Below, piece after piece: positions 1 to 11,037 of a DNA stretch of 64,000 nt (positions are counted from its first letter, which is position 1; each line of letters starts with the position of its first letter). This stretch comes from Candidatus Accumulibacter contiguus (GTDB taxonomy: Bacteria; Pseudomonadota; Gammaproteobacteria; Burkholderiales; Rhodocyclaceae). The stretch covers positions 62,001-126,000 of the forward strand of contig NZ_SPMX01000003.1 of NCBI RefSeq assembly GCF_012940005.1, in the 5' to 3' direction. The translations under genes and the position numbers were made by a program. The notes below the pieces were generated by a model. The model was not told the DNA's origin and did no database searches. It was given only the letters and a program-made list of their open reading frames with translations.

Positions 1-581
1 GCGGCGAACAAGGGGGCGTTCTTCAGCAGCCGGCCAACGAAATCCTGCGCGGCCCGGTCGTTAGCACCGGCCTGAGTGAGTGCGTAGCCCCACGCGGCAA
101 GATAGGTGTAACGGCCATTGCCGGTATTCTTGGGATGCGGCAGGATCACCTGGACTCCCGGTTTGACGAGATCACCCCAATCCTTCAAGCCTTTCGGGTT
201 ACCCTTGCGAACGATGAACACCATCGTCGACGTGTAGGGTGACGCATTGTTCGGAAATTTCTTCGCGTAGTCCCTGGCCACCAAACCTTTCTCGGCGAGA
301 AAGTCGACATCGGACGCCTGATTCATGGTCACCACGTCGGCTTCCAGGCCGTCGGCGACGGCCCGCACCTGCTTGCTCGATCCCGCGTGCGACTGTTTCA
401 ACTCGATCGACTCACCGGAAAGCGCTTTCCAGTGTTTCTGGAACATCGGGTTGTAGTCTTTGTAAAAATCACGGGCAACGTCATACGAGACGTTGAGCAG
501 GCTGCTGCCTTCGGCCAGAACCAAGGAGGCAGACAAAGTGAGCACAAGGGTCAGGAACAATTGGCGAATCACTCGAAACAT
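1..581 (-). CDS. sbp: sulfate ABC transporter substrate-binding protein, partial
   Basis: Periplasmic binding protein of a sulfate/thiosulfate ABC importer (Sbp/CysP family). The left window edge cuts the gene: about 193 N-terminal residues of a usual ~330 are present. The ATG (complement of 579-581) has GGAG six bases upstream. A signal peptide of about 23 residues begins MFRVIRQLFLTLVLTL and ends in VLA. Family hallmarks follow: LNVSYDVARDFYKDYN, KQSHAGSSKQVRAV, VTMNQASD and GNPKGLKDWGDL. The permease and ATPase genes would be expected further left, outside the window. The 120 bases upstream are AT-rich against the GC-rich surroundings, consistent with a promoter; CysB control is plausible by analogy but no site was identified. 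Confidence 0.93.
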   Translation of the reverse strand, partial: MFRVIRQLFLTLVLTLSASLVLAEGSSLLNVSYDVARDFYKDYNPMFQKHWKALSGESIELKQSHAGSSKQVRAVADGLEADVVTMNQASDVDFLAEKGLVARDYAKKFPNNASPYTSTMVFIVRKGNPKGLKDWGDLVKPGVQVILPHPKNTGNGRYTYLAAWGYALTQAGANDRAAQDFVGRLLKNAPLFA

Positions 582-700
582 ACGCTACTCCATCAAATGC
601 CGGAAAGTGTGATCACTATAGCCAAGGCTGTTAGAACTGTATAGCATCAGTGATTATTTATTTATACTTATTAGAAATATAGCGCATGGAAACCGACAAT

Positions 701-726
701 AAAAAAAGCCACGGCGCAGCGTGGCT
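701..726 (-). terminator. rho-independent terminator of pbpG
   Basis: On the minus strand a 7-bp stem (AGCCACG/CGTGGCT, 720-726 with 707-713) with a 6-base loop is followed by seven T (complement of 701-707). It lies 20 bases after the stop of the PBP7-like gene. Confidence 0.85.
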
Positions 727-745
727 GGTCATCCCTAGAACCGGA

Positions 746-2015
746 TCAAACGCGTGTCGGCAGCCTACCCGTTGCTGATGCACTTTCCATCCAGCGCTTG
801 ATGCGATTGGCGTCACCAATGCGGGTTTGCTTGCCGGCTGAGTCCAGCAGCACGATCACGACCGGTTTGTCTGCAACACGCGCCTGCATCACCAGACATT
901 TACCGGCTTCCTGAATGTAGCCAGTCTTCGACAAGCCGATCTCCCAGGTCGGGCTGCTGACCAACTGATTGGTATTGTGGAAGTCGAGCTCGCGGCCCTT
1001 GACTTCAGCCCGCACACCGGGAGTCGTCGAGAACTCGCGAATCAGGGGGTAATGATGTGCAGCCGCAACCATCCGTGCCAGATCGTGCGCCGTGGAGACG
1101 TTGTTGCTGTTGAGCCCGGTGGGATCCTCAAAATGCGAACTGCTCATCCCGAGCGACGCCGCCTTGCGATTCATCGCCGCCACGAAAGCCGGCAAGCCGC
1201 CAGGGTAATGACGTCCAAGGGCATTGGCTGCACGGTTCTCGGAAGACATCAGAGCCAGCAGCAGGGCCGTCTCGCGCGAGATCACCGTGCCTACCCCGAG
1301 GCGCGAACGGCTGCCGCGCAGGTAGTCGACATCCTCATCGCTGATCGTGATCGGCGACTGTAGATTGGGCATGCTGTCGAGCACGACCATCGCTGTCATC
1401 AGCTTGGTAATCGACGCAATCGGCACAATGGCGTTGGCATTTTTTTTCGTACAGGGGCTCACCACTGTCCTGGGCGATCACCAGTGCCGAGCCCGATTGC
1501 ACGGCCAGACGTCCCGGATCCTGCCAGAAATCGACATTACCGGCGAGAACTCTGGTCAGATTCCTTTTCTGAACCGCATGCGTCAAGCCACCGCTTGTCT
1601 CCAGCGGGGCGTACTTGCTGATCTGCGAGACGCGAGCGGAGCGTACGGAGTGTACGGACTCGGCCTTTGCTACCCGAACCACTGCCTTGTCTTTCCGGTC
1701 CACGGGTGCAGCCATTGCGTGCCGACCTGGCACACTCTTGGCGGCTGTTGGCTCAACCTTGTTCTTGTTCGTCGAAGACTTGGTGGAACTCGTCCGTGCC
1801 AGGGGCTCGACCTTGGCCTTCTGGGCAACCGGCTTGACCATACTCTTCTCGGCCACCGCCTCCTTCTTGCCCTTCTGTACGACCGGCGAGGCCTTGCTCT
1901 TCTGTGACTCAGCCTTGCCTTTGCCCTTCTCCATCGCATGGGCCGCTTCCATCGGCAGCATCGCCGTTCCCAACATTGCGCCCAGCAGCAACGCTGCCCT
2001 TAATTTGATCCGCAT
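746..2015 (-). CDS. pbpG: D-alanyl-D-alanine endopeptidase, PBP7/PbpG-like (frameshifted)
   Basis: Serine peptidase of family S11 that cuts peptidoglycan cross-links in the periplasm. The ATG at 2013-2015 has GGAGG seven bases upstream. A signal peptide (MRIKLRAALLLGAM... to AAHA) is followed by about 100 residues of Lys/Ala/Val/Pro-rich linker, then the catalytic domain with all three penicillin-binding motifs: SITK, SEN (in SSENRAANALG) and KTG (in LSKTGYIQEAG). The reading frame breaks at an 8-base run (1440-1447): the upstream frame reads EPLYEKKCQ and the downstream frame resumes at NANAIVPIASITK. Removing one base restores a continuous ~422-residue protein. PBP7 is usually ~310 residues; the excess is the cationic linker. 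Either an assembly error or a genuinely slipped tract. Confidence 0.85.
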
Positions 2016-2137
2016 CGCAAGCCTCCTGCACGATTCAATTGATTTTACGATTCTACAGCAACCCATTGTCTGATCACTATAGATCATGAAAAAAGAACGG
2101 GATAGACGAATGATATGATAAACCACTTCAGGCGCAT

Positions 2138-3274
2138 TCAGGATTCTTCCAGAAAAGCTTTGACCTCTTCTCGACGCGCCATCGTGTCCTGGTAGCCGAG
2201 ATCGATCAATGCTCCGGTGTAGGGCTTTTCGAAGAGAAGGTAGCTGGTCAAGGCACCGCCGCGCCGATTCATGGCCCCCAAGCCGCGCAGCAGTGTTCTC
2301 ACCGCCAGGGGCAGCGCACCCGCGTGGCGTGCTGCAAGATAATCAATACGTTCGGATGGAGTGATGATCAGGGACTGCACCGAGCGCAGAGCAATGTCGC
2401 CGCTGGCCCGCAACTCCTCGGGGATCTTCGAGAGTGTCTGATTGATTCGCTCCATACGCTCCACGTCAACCGCCAGACTATCCAGAAAGATCGATGACAG
2501 CGCATGCCCGGCAATCTGCGCCAGGGTCGGATAGCTTCGGGAACTCTGCCGTCCCGTCGTGTCGTTCAATTGTGCGACGCCGATGATCAGGATCTTCTCT
2601 GCGCCAAGATGGATCGCGGGCGAGATCGGGGCCAGCTGGCGCATCGACCCATCGCCAAAATATTCGCGATTGAGGTACACCGCGGGAAAGATGAAAGGCA
2701 GCGCGCTCGATGCCATCAGATGTTCAACCGAGAGATGTGCGCGACAGCCGACTCGATGCGTGCGCCGCCACCTCTCCACCTCGGGATGCGCCTGAAAGAA
2801 ACTGACGCCGTGACCCGTCGTGTAACCGGATGCGGTAATGCTTACAGCGTAAAGTGAGCCGTTGGAGAGGCAACGATCGAGGTTGCCGAAATTCAGCCTC
2901 TGTTCGAGAAGCTTGCGCAGCGGCCGATTGTCCAGCAACGAACGCGGGCTGCGCCGGATCATCCAGCCCAGCAGCAGGGCACTAAGCCAGCTGACCCCGG
3001 CAATTCCCATGCCAAAAGGATCGGCGCGATAGATCTGCCCGGCGTGCATGTTGCGCCAGACATCCGCCAGCGCTTCGACGGCAGCGCTGAAGTTGTTGGC
3101 ATAACACGCCAGGGTGGCTGCGTTGACGGCACCGGCCGAGGTGCCGCAAAGAATCGGGAAGGGATTCTCGATAGGGTTGCCAAGCAATTCGCGAATGGCC
3201 AGCAGAGCGCCCACCTGATAAGCAGCCCGCGCGCCACCGCCACCGAGAACCAGGGCAGTTTTGCTGTTCGCCAT
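2138..3274 (-). CDS. patatin-like phospholipase family protein
   Basis: Predicted lipid acyl hydrolase of the patatin family (Ser-Asp dyad). The oxyanion-hole glycine motif GGGGARAAYQVG lies at residues 11-22, the nucleophile elbow GTSAG at 44-48 (Ser46), and the second catalytic element DGS near residue 209. The length, 378 residues, is normal for bacterial single-domain members. No signal peptide is obvious, so cytoplasmic or membrane-associated. It lies between pbpG and maeB on the same strand, 107 bases from maeB, with no sign of operon coupling. The substrate cannot be told from sequence. Confidence 0.9.
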   Translation of the reverse strand: MANSKTALVLGGGGARAAYQVGALLAIRELLGNPIENPFPILCGTSAGAVNAATLACYANNFSAAVEALADVWRNMHAGQIYRADPFGMGIAGVSWLSALLLGWMIRRSPRSLLDNRPLRKLLEQRLNFGNLDRCLSNGSLYAVSITASGYTTGHGVSFFQAHPEVERWRRTHRVGCRAHLSVEHLMASSALPFIFPAVYLNREYFGDGSMRQLAPISPAIHLGAEKILIIGVAQLNDTTGRQSSRSYPTLAQIAGHALSSIFLDSLAVDVERMERINQTLSKIPEELRASGDIALRSVQSLIITPSERIDYLAARHAGALPLAVRTLLRGLGAMNRRGGALTSYLLFEKPYTGALIDLGYQDTMARREEVKAFLEES

Positions 3275-3381
3275 TGTGCTTCAGTGGGGTCCGCTTGCAG
3301 AGTCCGATGCCGTCGTGATCGTCACCGGCGGATCGGCAGCAACCTCGAAAACGGAGACGGCTGCCACTCGAGGAGCAGCAC

Positions 3382-5683
3382 TCAGCGCTCGTTCATCAGT
3401 TTGTCGACCACGGTCAAAGCGGTCATGTTGACAATCCGTCGAACCGTCGCCGTCGAAGTCAGGATATGTACCGGGTGCGCAGCCCCGAGCAGGATCGGGC
3501 CAATCGTCAGGTTGTCGCCAGAGGCAATCTTCAGCAGGTTGAATGAAATATTGGCCGCATCTAGCGTCGGCATGATCAGCAGGTTGGCAGTCCCCTTGAG
3601 ACGCGCATCGCTGGGGAATACCCGCTGCCGGATGTGCTCGTCAAGTGCCGCATCACCGTGCATCTCGCCCTCCAGTTCGAGGCGCGGCGCGCGTTCCTTC
3701 AATAGCTGAAGCGCTGCGCGCATCTTCAGCGCAGTTGGCGTGTTCGCCGAGCCGAAGGACGAGTGCGACAGCAGTGCGACACGCGGTGTCACGCCGAAGC
3801 GGCGAACCTCGTCGGCAGCCAGCAGCGTCATGTCCACCAACTGCTCCGCCGACGGGTCGTAGCTGATGTAGGTATCGGCGATGAACAGCGTGCGATCCGG
3901 CAGCACCAGCAGACTCATCGCATAGAGGTTGCGAACCCCCGGTGCCAGTCCGATGACATTCTCCACATACTCGCGATGCACGTCATGGCGGCCGAAAGTG
4001 CCGCAGATGAGACCGTCTGCGTCACCCATGCGCACCATCATCGCGCCGAACAGCGAAGCGCGACGCCGTACTTCGCGCCGGGCAAATTCGGCCGAAACCC
4101 CTTTGCGCTCCATCAAACGCCGGTATTCCCGCCAGTAAGGTTCGAAGTGCTCGTCGAAAAACTCGTTGTTGTCGGCGTTGACGACGTCGAAGTCACCCCC
4201 CGGAGACACGCGCAGGTTCAGCGCCTCGAGCTTGCGGGCGATGTCGTCCGAGTCACCGATCAAAATCGGCCTCGCGATTCCCTCGTCAACGATCACCTGC
4301 ACGGCACGCAGCACGCGATCGTCTTCCCCTTCAGCGAAAACGATGCGTCTGGGTGCCTGCTTGGCCTGCGAGAAGACCGGTTTCATGATCAGGCCGAAGT
4401 GATAGACGAATTCGTCCAGACTTTCCCGATAGGCTTCGAGATCCTTGATGGGCCTGCTCGCCACCCCGGAGGCCATGGCCGCCTCGGCAACCGCCGGAGC
4501 AATCTTGCCAATCAGACGTGGATCGAAAGGATTCGGAATCAGATACTCCGGTCCAAAGTTGGAGTGCTTTTCGCCATATGCCTTGACCGCAACCTCCGAT
4601 TGCTCGACTCGCGCCAGTTCAGAGATCGCCCGGACTGCGGCGAGCTTCATCGCTTCGGTAATGGTGGTCGCGCCGACATCAAGAGCACCGCGAAAAATGA
4701 AGGGAAAGCACAACACGTTGTTGACCTGGTTCGGGTAATCCGAACGGCCAGTCGCAATGATCGCATCGTTGCGAACCGCCTGCACGTCTTCGGGCCGAAT
4801 TTCCGGATCGGGATTCGCCAATGCCATGATCAGTGGTGCCGGCGCCATCCTCGCCACCATCTCCTGCTTGAGGACACCACCAGCCGACAGCCCGAGGAAG
4901 ACGTCGGCACCCTCGATGACTTCCCCGAGCGTGCGTGCATCGGTGCTCTTGGCATAACGCCCCTTGATTTCGTCCATGTCCTCGACGCGGCCCTCATAGA
5001 CCAGACCCTTGATGTCGGTTACCCAGATGTTCTCGACCGGAATGCCCAGCATCACCAGCAAGTCCAGGCAGGCGAGTGCGGCGGCGCCGGCCCCCGAGGT
5101 GACCAGCTTGACCTGATGCAGTTCCTTGCCCTGCAGGAACAGACCATTGAGAATAGCCGCGCCGACGACGATTGCCGTGCCGTGCTGATCGTCGTGAAAG
5201 ACCGGAATCTTCATTCTTTCGCGCAGTTTCTTCTCGACATGGAAGCACTCCGGCGCCTTGATGTCTTCCAGGTTGATGCCACCAAAAGTCGGTTCCAGGG
5301 AAGCGATGATTTCCACCAGGCGATCAGGATCGCGCTCCTCGATTTCCAGGTCGAAAAACGTCGATATTGGCGAACTTCTTGAACAACACGGCCTTGCCTT
5401 CCATCACCGGCTTGGCGGCCAGCGGGCCGATCGCTCCGAGGCCAAGTACCGCGGTACCATTGGTGATGACGCCGACCAGGTTGGCGCGCGAGGTCAGCGT
5501 GCTCGCTTCGCCCGGTAAAGCAGCAATCTCTTCGCAGGCCGCAGCCACCCCCGGAGAGTAGGCCATCGACAGATCGTACTGGTTGGCCAATTGTTTGGTC
5601 GGCTGTATCGATACCTTGCCCGGCTTGGGATGGCGATGATAGAACAGGGCGGCAATACGTAACTGGTCTTTTTCTTTGTTCAT
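3382..5683 (-). CDS. maeB: NADP-dependent malic enzyme with phosphotransacetylase-like domain (frameshifted)
   Basis: Oxidative decarboxylation of malate to pyruvate with NADP. The N-terminal malic domain ([24 protein letters not shown]) and NAD-binding domain are followed by a C-terminal phosphotransacetylase-like domain from about residue 430 ([33 protein letters not shown]), the usual architecture of the ~760-residue MaeB type. The ATG at 5681-5683 has AGGAG eight bases upstream. The frame breaks at a run of five identical bases (5354-5358): KFANIDVF is followed by out-of-frame RPGNRG, while the next frame gives [21 protein letters not shown]. Deleting one base gives a continuous 766-residue protein. 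With pckG, transcribed divergently, it supports C4-C3 interconversion. Confidence 0.92.
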
Positions 5684-5928
5684 CGTTCACTCTCCTGACG
5701 AGTATCAATTCGGACCTGTGGCATAATTACACAAACTCCGACCTACTTGTAGCACAGACGCCTAGCATGCTGTTATCCGCCCTGCACCAGGCTTGTTTTT
5801 CACCCGCCGCGACCGACGCGCCGCACCCAAATGGGCCGGAAATCCATTCCGCCTTCCGGCCGTTTTTCCCTGCCCGCGCCGCTCCACGGTAACTTCTGCT
5901 TCTCTACCTTCCTTCGAGAGTAATTACC

Positions 5929-7767
<1,839 letters not shown>

Positions 7768-7787
7768 GCATCAGAGAACATCAAGAG

Positions 7788-7810
7788 GCCGCCTCCGGGC
7801 GGCTTTTTTT
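7788..7810 (+). terminator. rho-independent terminator of pckG
   Basis: GCCGCC (7788-7793), loop TCCG, GGCGGC (7798-7803), then seven T (7804-7810), 20 bases after the pckG stop. Confidence 0.92.
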
Positions 7811-7866
7811 GGCCAGCGTCATGTCTTGTGGTTACACTGCCGGCTTTCACCAGACCGATTCCAACC

Positions 7867-9027
7867 ATGCCGACCTTTCCCGCCAGCCGCCTCGCCAACA
7901 TAGCCCCCTTTCATGTCATGGAGTTGATGGCACGCGCCAGGGCACTTGAAGCCGAAGGTCGCGACATCATCCACATGGAAGTCGGCGAACCCGACTTCCC
8001 AACGCCGGAACCGATCATCGCCGCAGCACGAGCAAGTCTCGAGAGCGGCCACGTGTTTTATACACCCGCGCTTGGCCTCCCCGAGTTGCGCCGCGCCATC
8101 GCCGACTTCTACCAGACACGCTACGGCATCAACATCCCCGCCACACGCATAGCAGTCACAGCGGGGGCTTCCGGTGCCCTGCTGCTGACCCTCGCCTGCC
8201 TGGTCGAAGCGGGCAGTGAGTGGCTGCTCAGCGATCCCGGTTATCCGTGCAACCGTCACTTCATCCGCTGCTTTGAAGGCGTGCCGGTCGGCATGCCGGT
8301 CGGCCCGGCGAGCAACTTTCAACCCACCCTGGCCCATCTCGAGGCGCACTGGAACGAACGCTCAGCCGGAGCGCTGCTCGCTTCCCCGGCCAACCCCACC
8401 GGTACCATGCTGGGCGGTGAAGAACTGGCAGCGATGGCCGAATTCGTTCGCCAGCGCCAGGGACAATTGATCGTCGATGAGATCTACCACGGCCTTACCT
8501 ATGCAGGTGACGCTCAGACAGCACTGCAGTTCGGCGAAGACATCTTTGTCGTCCAGAGTTTTTCCAAATATTTCAACATGACCGGCTGGCGTCTTGGTTG
8601 GCTGGTCGTCCCCGAACGCTTCGCCCGCGACATCGAAAAGCTCGCACAGAATCTCTACATCTCGCCATCGACACCGGCGCAGCACGCCGCAATCGCGGCT
8701 TTCGCACCGACGACGATCAGTATCCTCGAAGCACGGCGCGCGGAGTTTCGGCGCCGGCGCGACTTCCTGGCGCCGGCGCTCGCAGACCTCGGTTTCCGAC
8801 TGACGGCCAGACCGGAAGGTGCCTTCTATATCTACGCCGATTGCAGCGCCCTGACCAGCAACAGCGATCGCTTCGCTCGCGACCTGATCGAGTCGGCCGG
8901 TGTTGCTGCCACACCCGGCCTCGACTTCGGCACACATGCGCCGGAGAGGCATTTGCGCTTTGCTTACACGACCAGGCTCGAACGTCTGGCCGAGGCGGTT
9001 GACAGAATCCGTCGCTTTCTGGGCTGA
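7867..9027 (+). CDS. pyridoxal phosphate-dependent aminotransferase (class I/II)
   Basis: Fold-type I aminotransferase of about 386 residues. Visible motifs: MEVGEPDFPTPEP (substrate-binding region), ASPANPTGTMLGGEEL (cofactor-contacting Asn), DEIYHGLTY, and the Schiff-base lysine in VVQSFSKYFNMTGWRLGW. The ATG at 7867 starts the conserved sequence; an in-frame GTG at 7828 would add 13 unconserved residues. The amino-donor specificity (aspartate, alanine or another) cannot be fixed. It lies after the pckG terminator and converges on ampD, so it is probably a single-gene unit. Confidence 0.9.
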   Translation: MPTFPASRLANIAPFHVMELMARARALEAEGRDIIHMEVGEPDFPTPEPIIAAARASLESGHVFYTPALGLPELRRAIADFYQTRYGINIPATRIAVTAGASGALLLTLACLVEAGSEWLLSDPGYPCNRHFIRCFEGVPVGMPVGPASNFQPTLAHLEAHWNERSAGALLASPANPTGTMLGGEELAAMAEFVRQRQGQLIVDEIYHGLTYAGDAQTALQFGEDIFVVQSFSKYFNMTGWRLGWLVVPERFARDIEKLAQNLYISPSTPAQHAAIAAFAPTTISILEARRAEFRRRRDFLAPALADLGFRLTARPEGAFYIYADCSALTSNSDRFARDLIESAGVAATPGLDFGTHAPERHLRFAYTTRLERLAEAVDRIRRFLG

Positions 9028-9049
9028 GGGTCGAGAGTTGACCTTCCCC

Positions 9050-9670
9050 CTATCTGCTCTTGACCTGTCCCTGCTCGATGCGCCATGGCGCTCGGGGCAA
9101 CGTTCCGGGAAAATTCCCGATGGCAGCTAGGCGCTGCCAGTCGAAGCAGGGGCCGGGATCGGTCTTGCGACCTGGAGAGATGTCGCTGTGCCCGACAAGC
9201 GCCGTGATCGGGTAGTGAATGCAGAGCCGCCGCAGCAGTTGCAGAAGACGGAGGTACTGCAGGTCCATGAATGGCAGATCGTCACAACCCTCCAGTTCAA
9301 TCCCCAAGGAAAAGTCGTTGCACCGCGATCGCCCCTGCCAGGAAGAGAGGCCGGCATGCCAGGCACGCTGCCGGCAGGAGACAAACTGGATCAACTCGCC
9401 ATCGCGGCGAACGAGAAAATGTGCCGAAACGCGGAGATGACTAATCTGCGCAAAGTAGGGGTGAGCAGCGGCGTCGAGTCGATTGGTAAATAAGCGCACG
9501 ATATCCTCACTACCGAACTGCGCCGGTGGCAGGCTGATGGCATGGACAACGATCAGCGACACGCTCTCGCCCTCCGGGCGCTCATCACAATTGGGCGATT
9601 CGATATGCCGAGCGCCCTCGAGCCAGCCGTCAGACCGGACCGGACCTGCCGCCCCAGGCAAGGAGATCAC
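9050..9670 (-). CDS. ampD: 1,6-anhydro-N-acetylmuramyl-L-alanine amidase AmpD
   Basis: Zinc amidase that removes the peptide from anhydro-muropeptides in cytoplasmic cell-wall recycling. It is 206 residues, close to the family size. Zinc ligands are recognisable in IVVHAISLPP (first His) and in VGHSDISPGRKTDPGPCF (second His and the Asp); SAHFLVRRDGELIQFV and RAWHAGLSSWQGR are also typical. Its ATG overlaps the pilR stop in an ATGA arrangement (9667-9670), so it is probably translationally coupled to pilSR. Confidence 0.95.
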   Translation of the reverse strand: MISLPGAAGPVRSDGWLEGARHIESPNCDERPEGESVSLIVVHAISLPPAQFGSEDIVRLFTNRLDAAAHPYFAQISHLRVSAHFLVRRDGELIQFVSCRQRAWHAGLSSWQGRSRCNDFSLGIELEGCDDLPFMDLQYLRLLQLLRRLCIHYPITALVGHSDISPGRKTDPGPCFDWQRLAAIGNFPGTLPRAPWRIEQGQVKSR

Positions 9671-11037
9671 TCTTCGATACCGAGGCGCTCGATGCGGTAA
9701 CGCAGCGAACGGAAAGTCACGCCGAGCAGCCTGGCCGCTGCAGTACGGTTGAACGCCGTCTTGGCCAAGGCCTCAAGGATCGCCTGCCTCTCGACACGGT
9801 TGATGTAGTCGTCGAGCGTTTCACCGTCGCGGCCCACGCTATCACTGGCCGTCTTTTCCGGCGCCAGCTGCAGATCGTCGAGAGCCACCGTCCCATCGTT
9901 ACACAGTGCCGTGGCCCGCTCGAGGATGTTTTCGAGCTCCCGCACATTGCCTGGAAAACTGTACGCTTTCAGCGCCGTCAGGGCTTGTGCTTGCAGCCGT
10001 GGCGGTTGTGCCCCGCAGATGCGTACCAGCAGCGCCTCTACCAGTGGCTCGACATCCTCCTCGCGTTCGCGCAAAGGCGGCATCTTGAGTTCGATGACGT
10101 TCACTCGGTAATAGAGATCCTGGCGAAAGGTTCCGGCATCAACGCAGTCACTGAGCAAACGGTGAGTCGCCGAGATGATGCGCACGTCGACGCCTTCTTC
10201 GACTGTGCTGCCAACCTTGCGTATCTTCTTTTCCTGAATGGCTCGCAACAGTTTGACCTGCATCGGCAGCGGCAAATCAGCCAGTTCGTCGAGAAACAGC
10301 GTTCCTCCATGAGCTGCCTGGAAGAAGCCCTCGCGATCGCCGTCCGCACCCGTGAATGCGCCCTTGCGATAACCGAAGAATTCGCTTTCCATCAGATTCT
10401 CGGGAATCGCTCCACAATTCACCGGCACGAAGGGCTCGGCACGACGGGCACTTTGATCGTGTATCAGGCGCGCGGCCAGTTCCTTTCCTGTCCCCGATTC
10501 CCCGGAGATATAGACCGGCGCCTGGGTACGGGCCAGCTTCTCGATCATGTCACGGACATGTTCAATCGCCGCCGAGTGCCCGATCAGTTGGGCGGCAAGA
10601 CCGGGTGCTTCATCCCCGACGACGCCAGCCCGCCGACGCGGCAGACTGAGAGCAGATTTGATCAAGCTGCGCAATTGCTCCAGAGCTACCGGTTTGGCCA
10701 GATAGTCAAAAGCGCCTGCCTTTAACGCAGCCACCGCGTTCTGGGTACTGCCGAAAGCGGTGATCACCGCCACGGGGGTCTCTCCATAGCGCTCACCGAT
10801 CAGCCGCACGATCTCCAGACCCTCTCCGTCCGGGAGACGCATGTCGGTGAGACACAGTTGATAGCGCTGCTGCCCGAGCAGCAGTCGCGCCTCCGCTACG
10901 CTTGCCGCACAGTCTGCGGAGAGTCCCATGCGCGCCAGCGTCAGATCGAGAAGCTCACGAATATCCGCCTCGTCGTCGACCACCAGCACTCTCGCCAACT
11001 CGCCGCGCGGGCGCCTTTCCGTTTTACCTGCTAACAC
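9667..11037 (-). CDS. pilR: sigma-54-dependent response regulator PilR
   Basis: Response regulator that activates sigma-54 promoters, in other species that of pilin. The receiver domain (VLVVDDEADIREL, phospho-acceptor Asp in CLTDMRLPDGEG) is followed by an AAA+ domain with Walker A GESGTGKE and the sigma-54 loop GAFTGA, then a Fis-type helix-turn-helix (NRTAAARLLGVTFRSLRYRI). I chose the GTG at 11037 because GGGGAGG lies eight bases upstream and the overlap with the pilS stop is then only 7 bases; a TTG at 11061 is possible. Order pilS-pilR-ampD on one strand. Confidence 0.93.
   Translation of the reverse strand: MLAGKTERRPRGELARVLVVDDEADIRELLDLTLARMGLSADCAASVAEARLLLGQQRYQLCLTDMRLPDGEGLEIVRLIGERYGETPVAVITAFGSTQNAVAALKAGAFDYLAKPVALEQLRSLIKSALSLPRRRAGVVGDEAPGLAAQLIGHSAAIEHVRDMIEKLARTQAPVYISGESGTGKELAARLIHDQSARRAEPFVPVNCGAIPENLMESEFFGYRKGAFTGADGDREGFFQAAHGGTLFLDELADLPLPMQVKLLRAIQEKKIRKVGSTVEEGVDVRIISATHRLLSDCVDAGTFRQDLYYRVNVIELKMPPLREREEDVEPLVEALLVRICGAQPPRLQAQALTALKAYSFPGNVRELENILERATALCNDGTVALDDLQLAPEKTASDSVGRDGETLDDYINRVERQAILEALAKTAFNRTAAARLLGVTFRSLRYRIERLGIEE

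Noticed and set aside
3763-5382. 539-codon open frame on the plus strand
   Set aside because: Lies antisense to maeB, has shadow-like composition (many His, Arg, Asp) and no recognisable motif.
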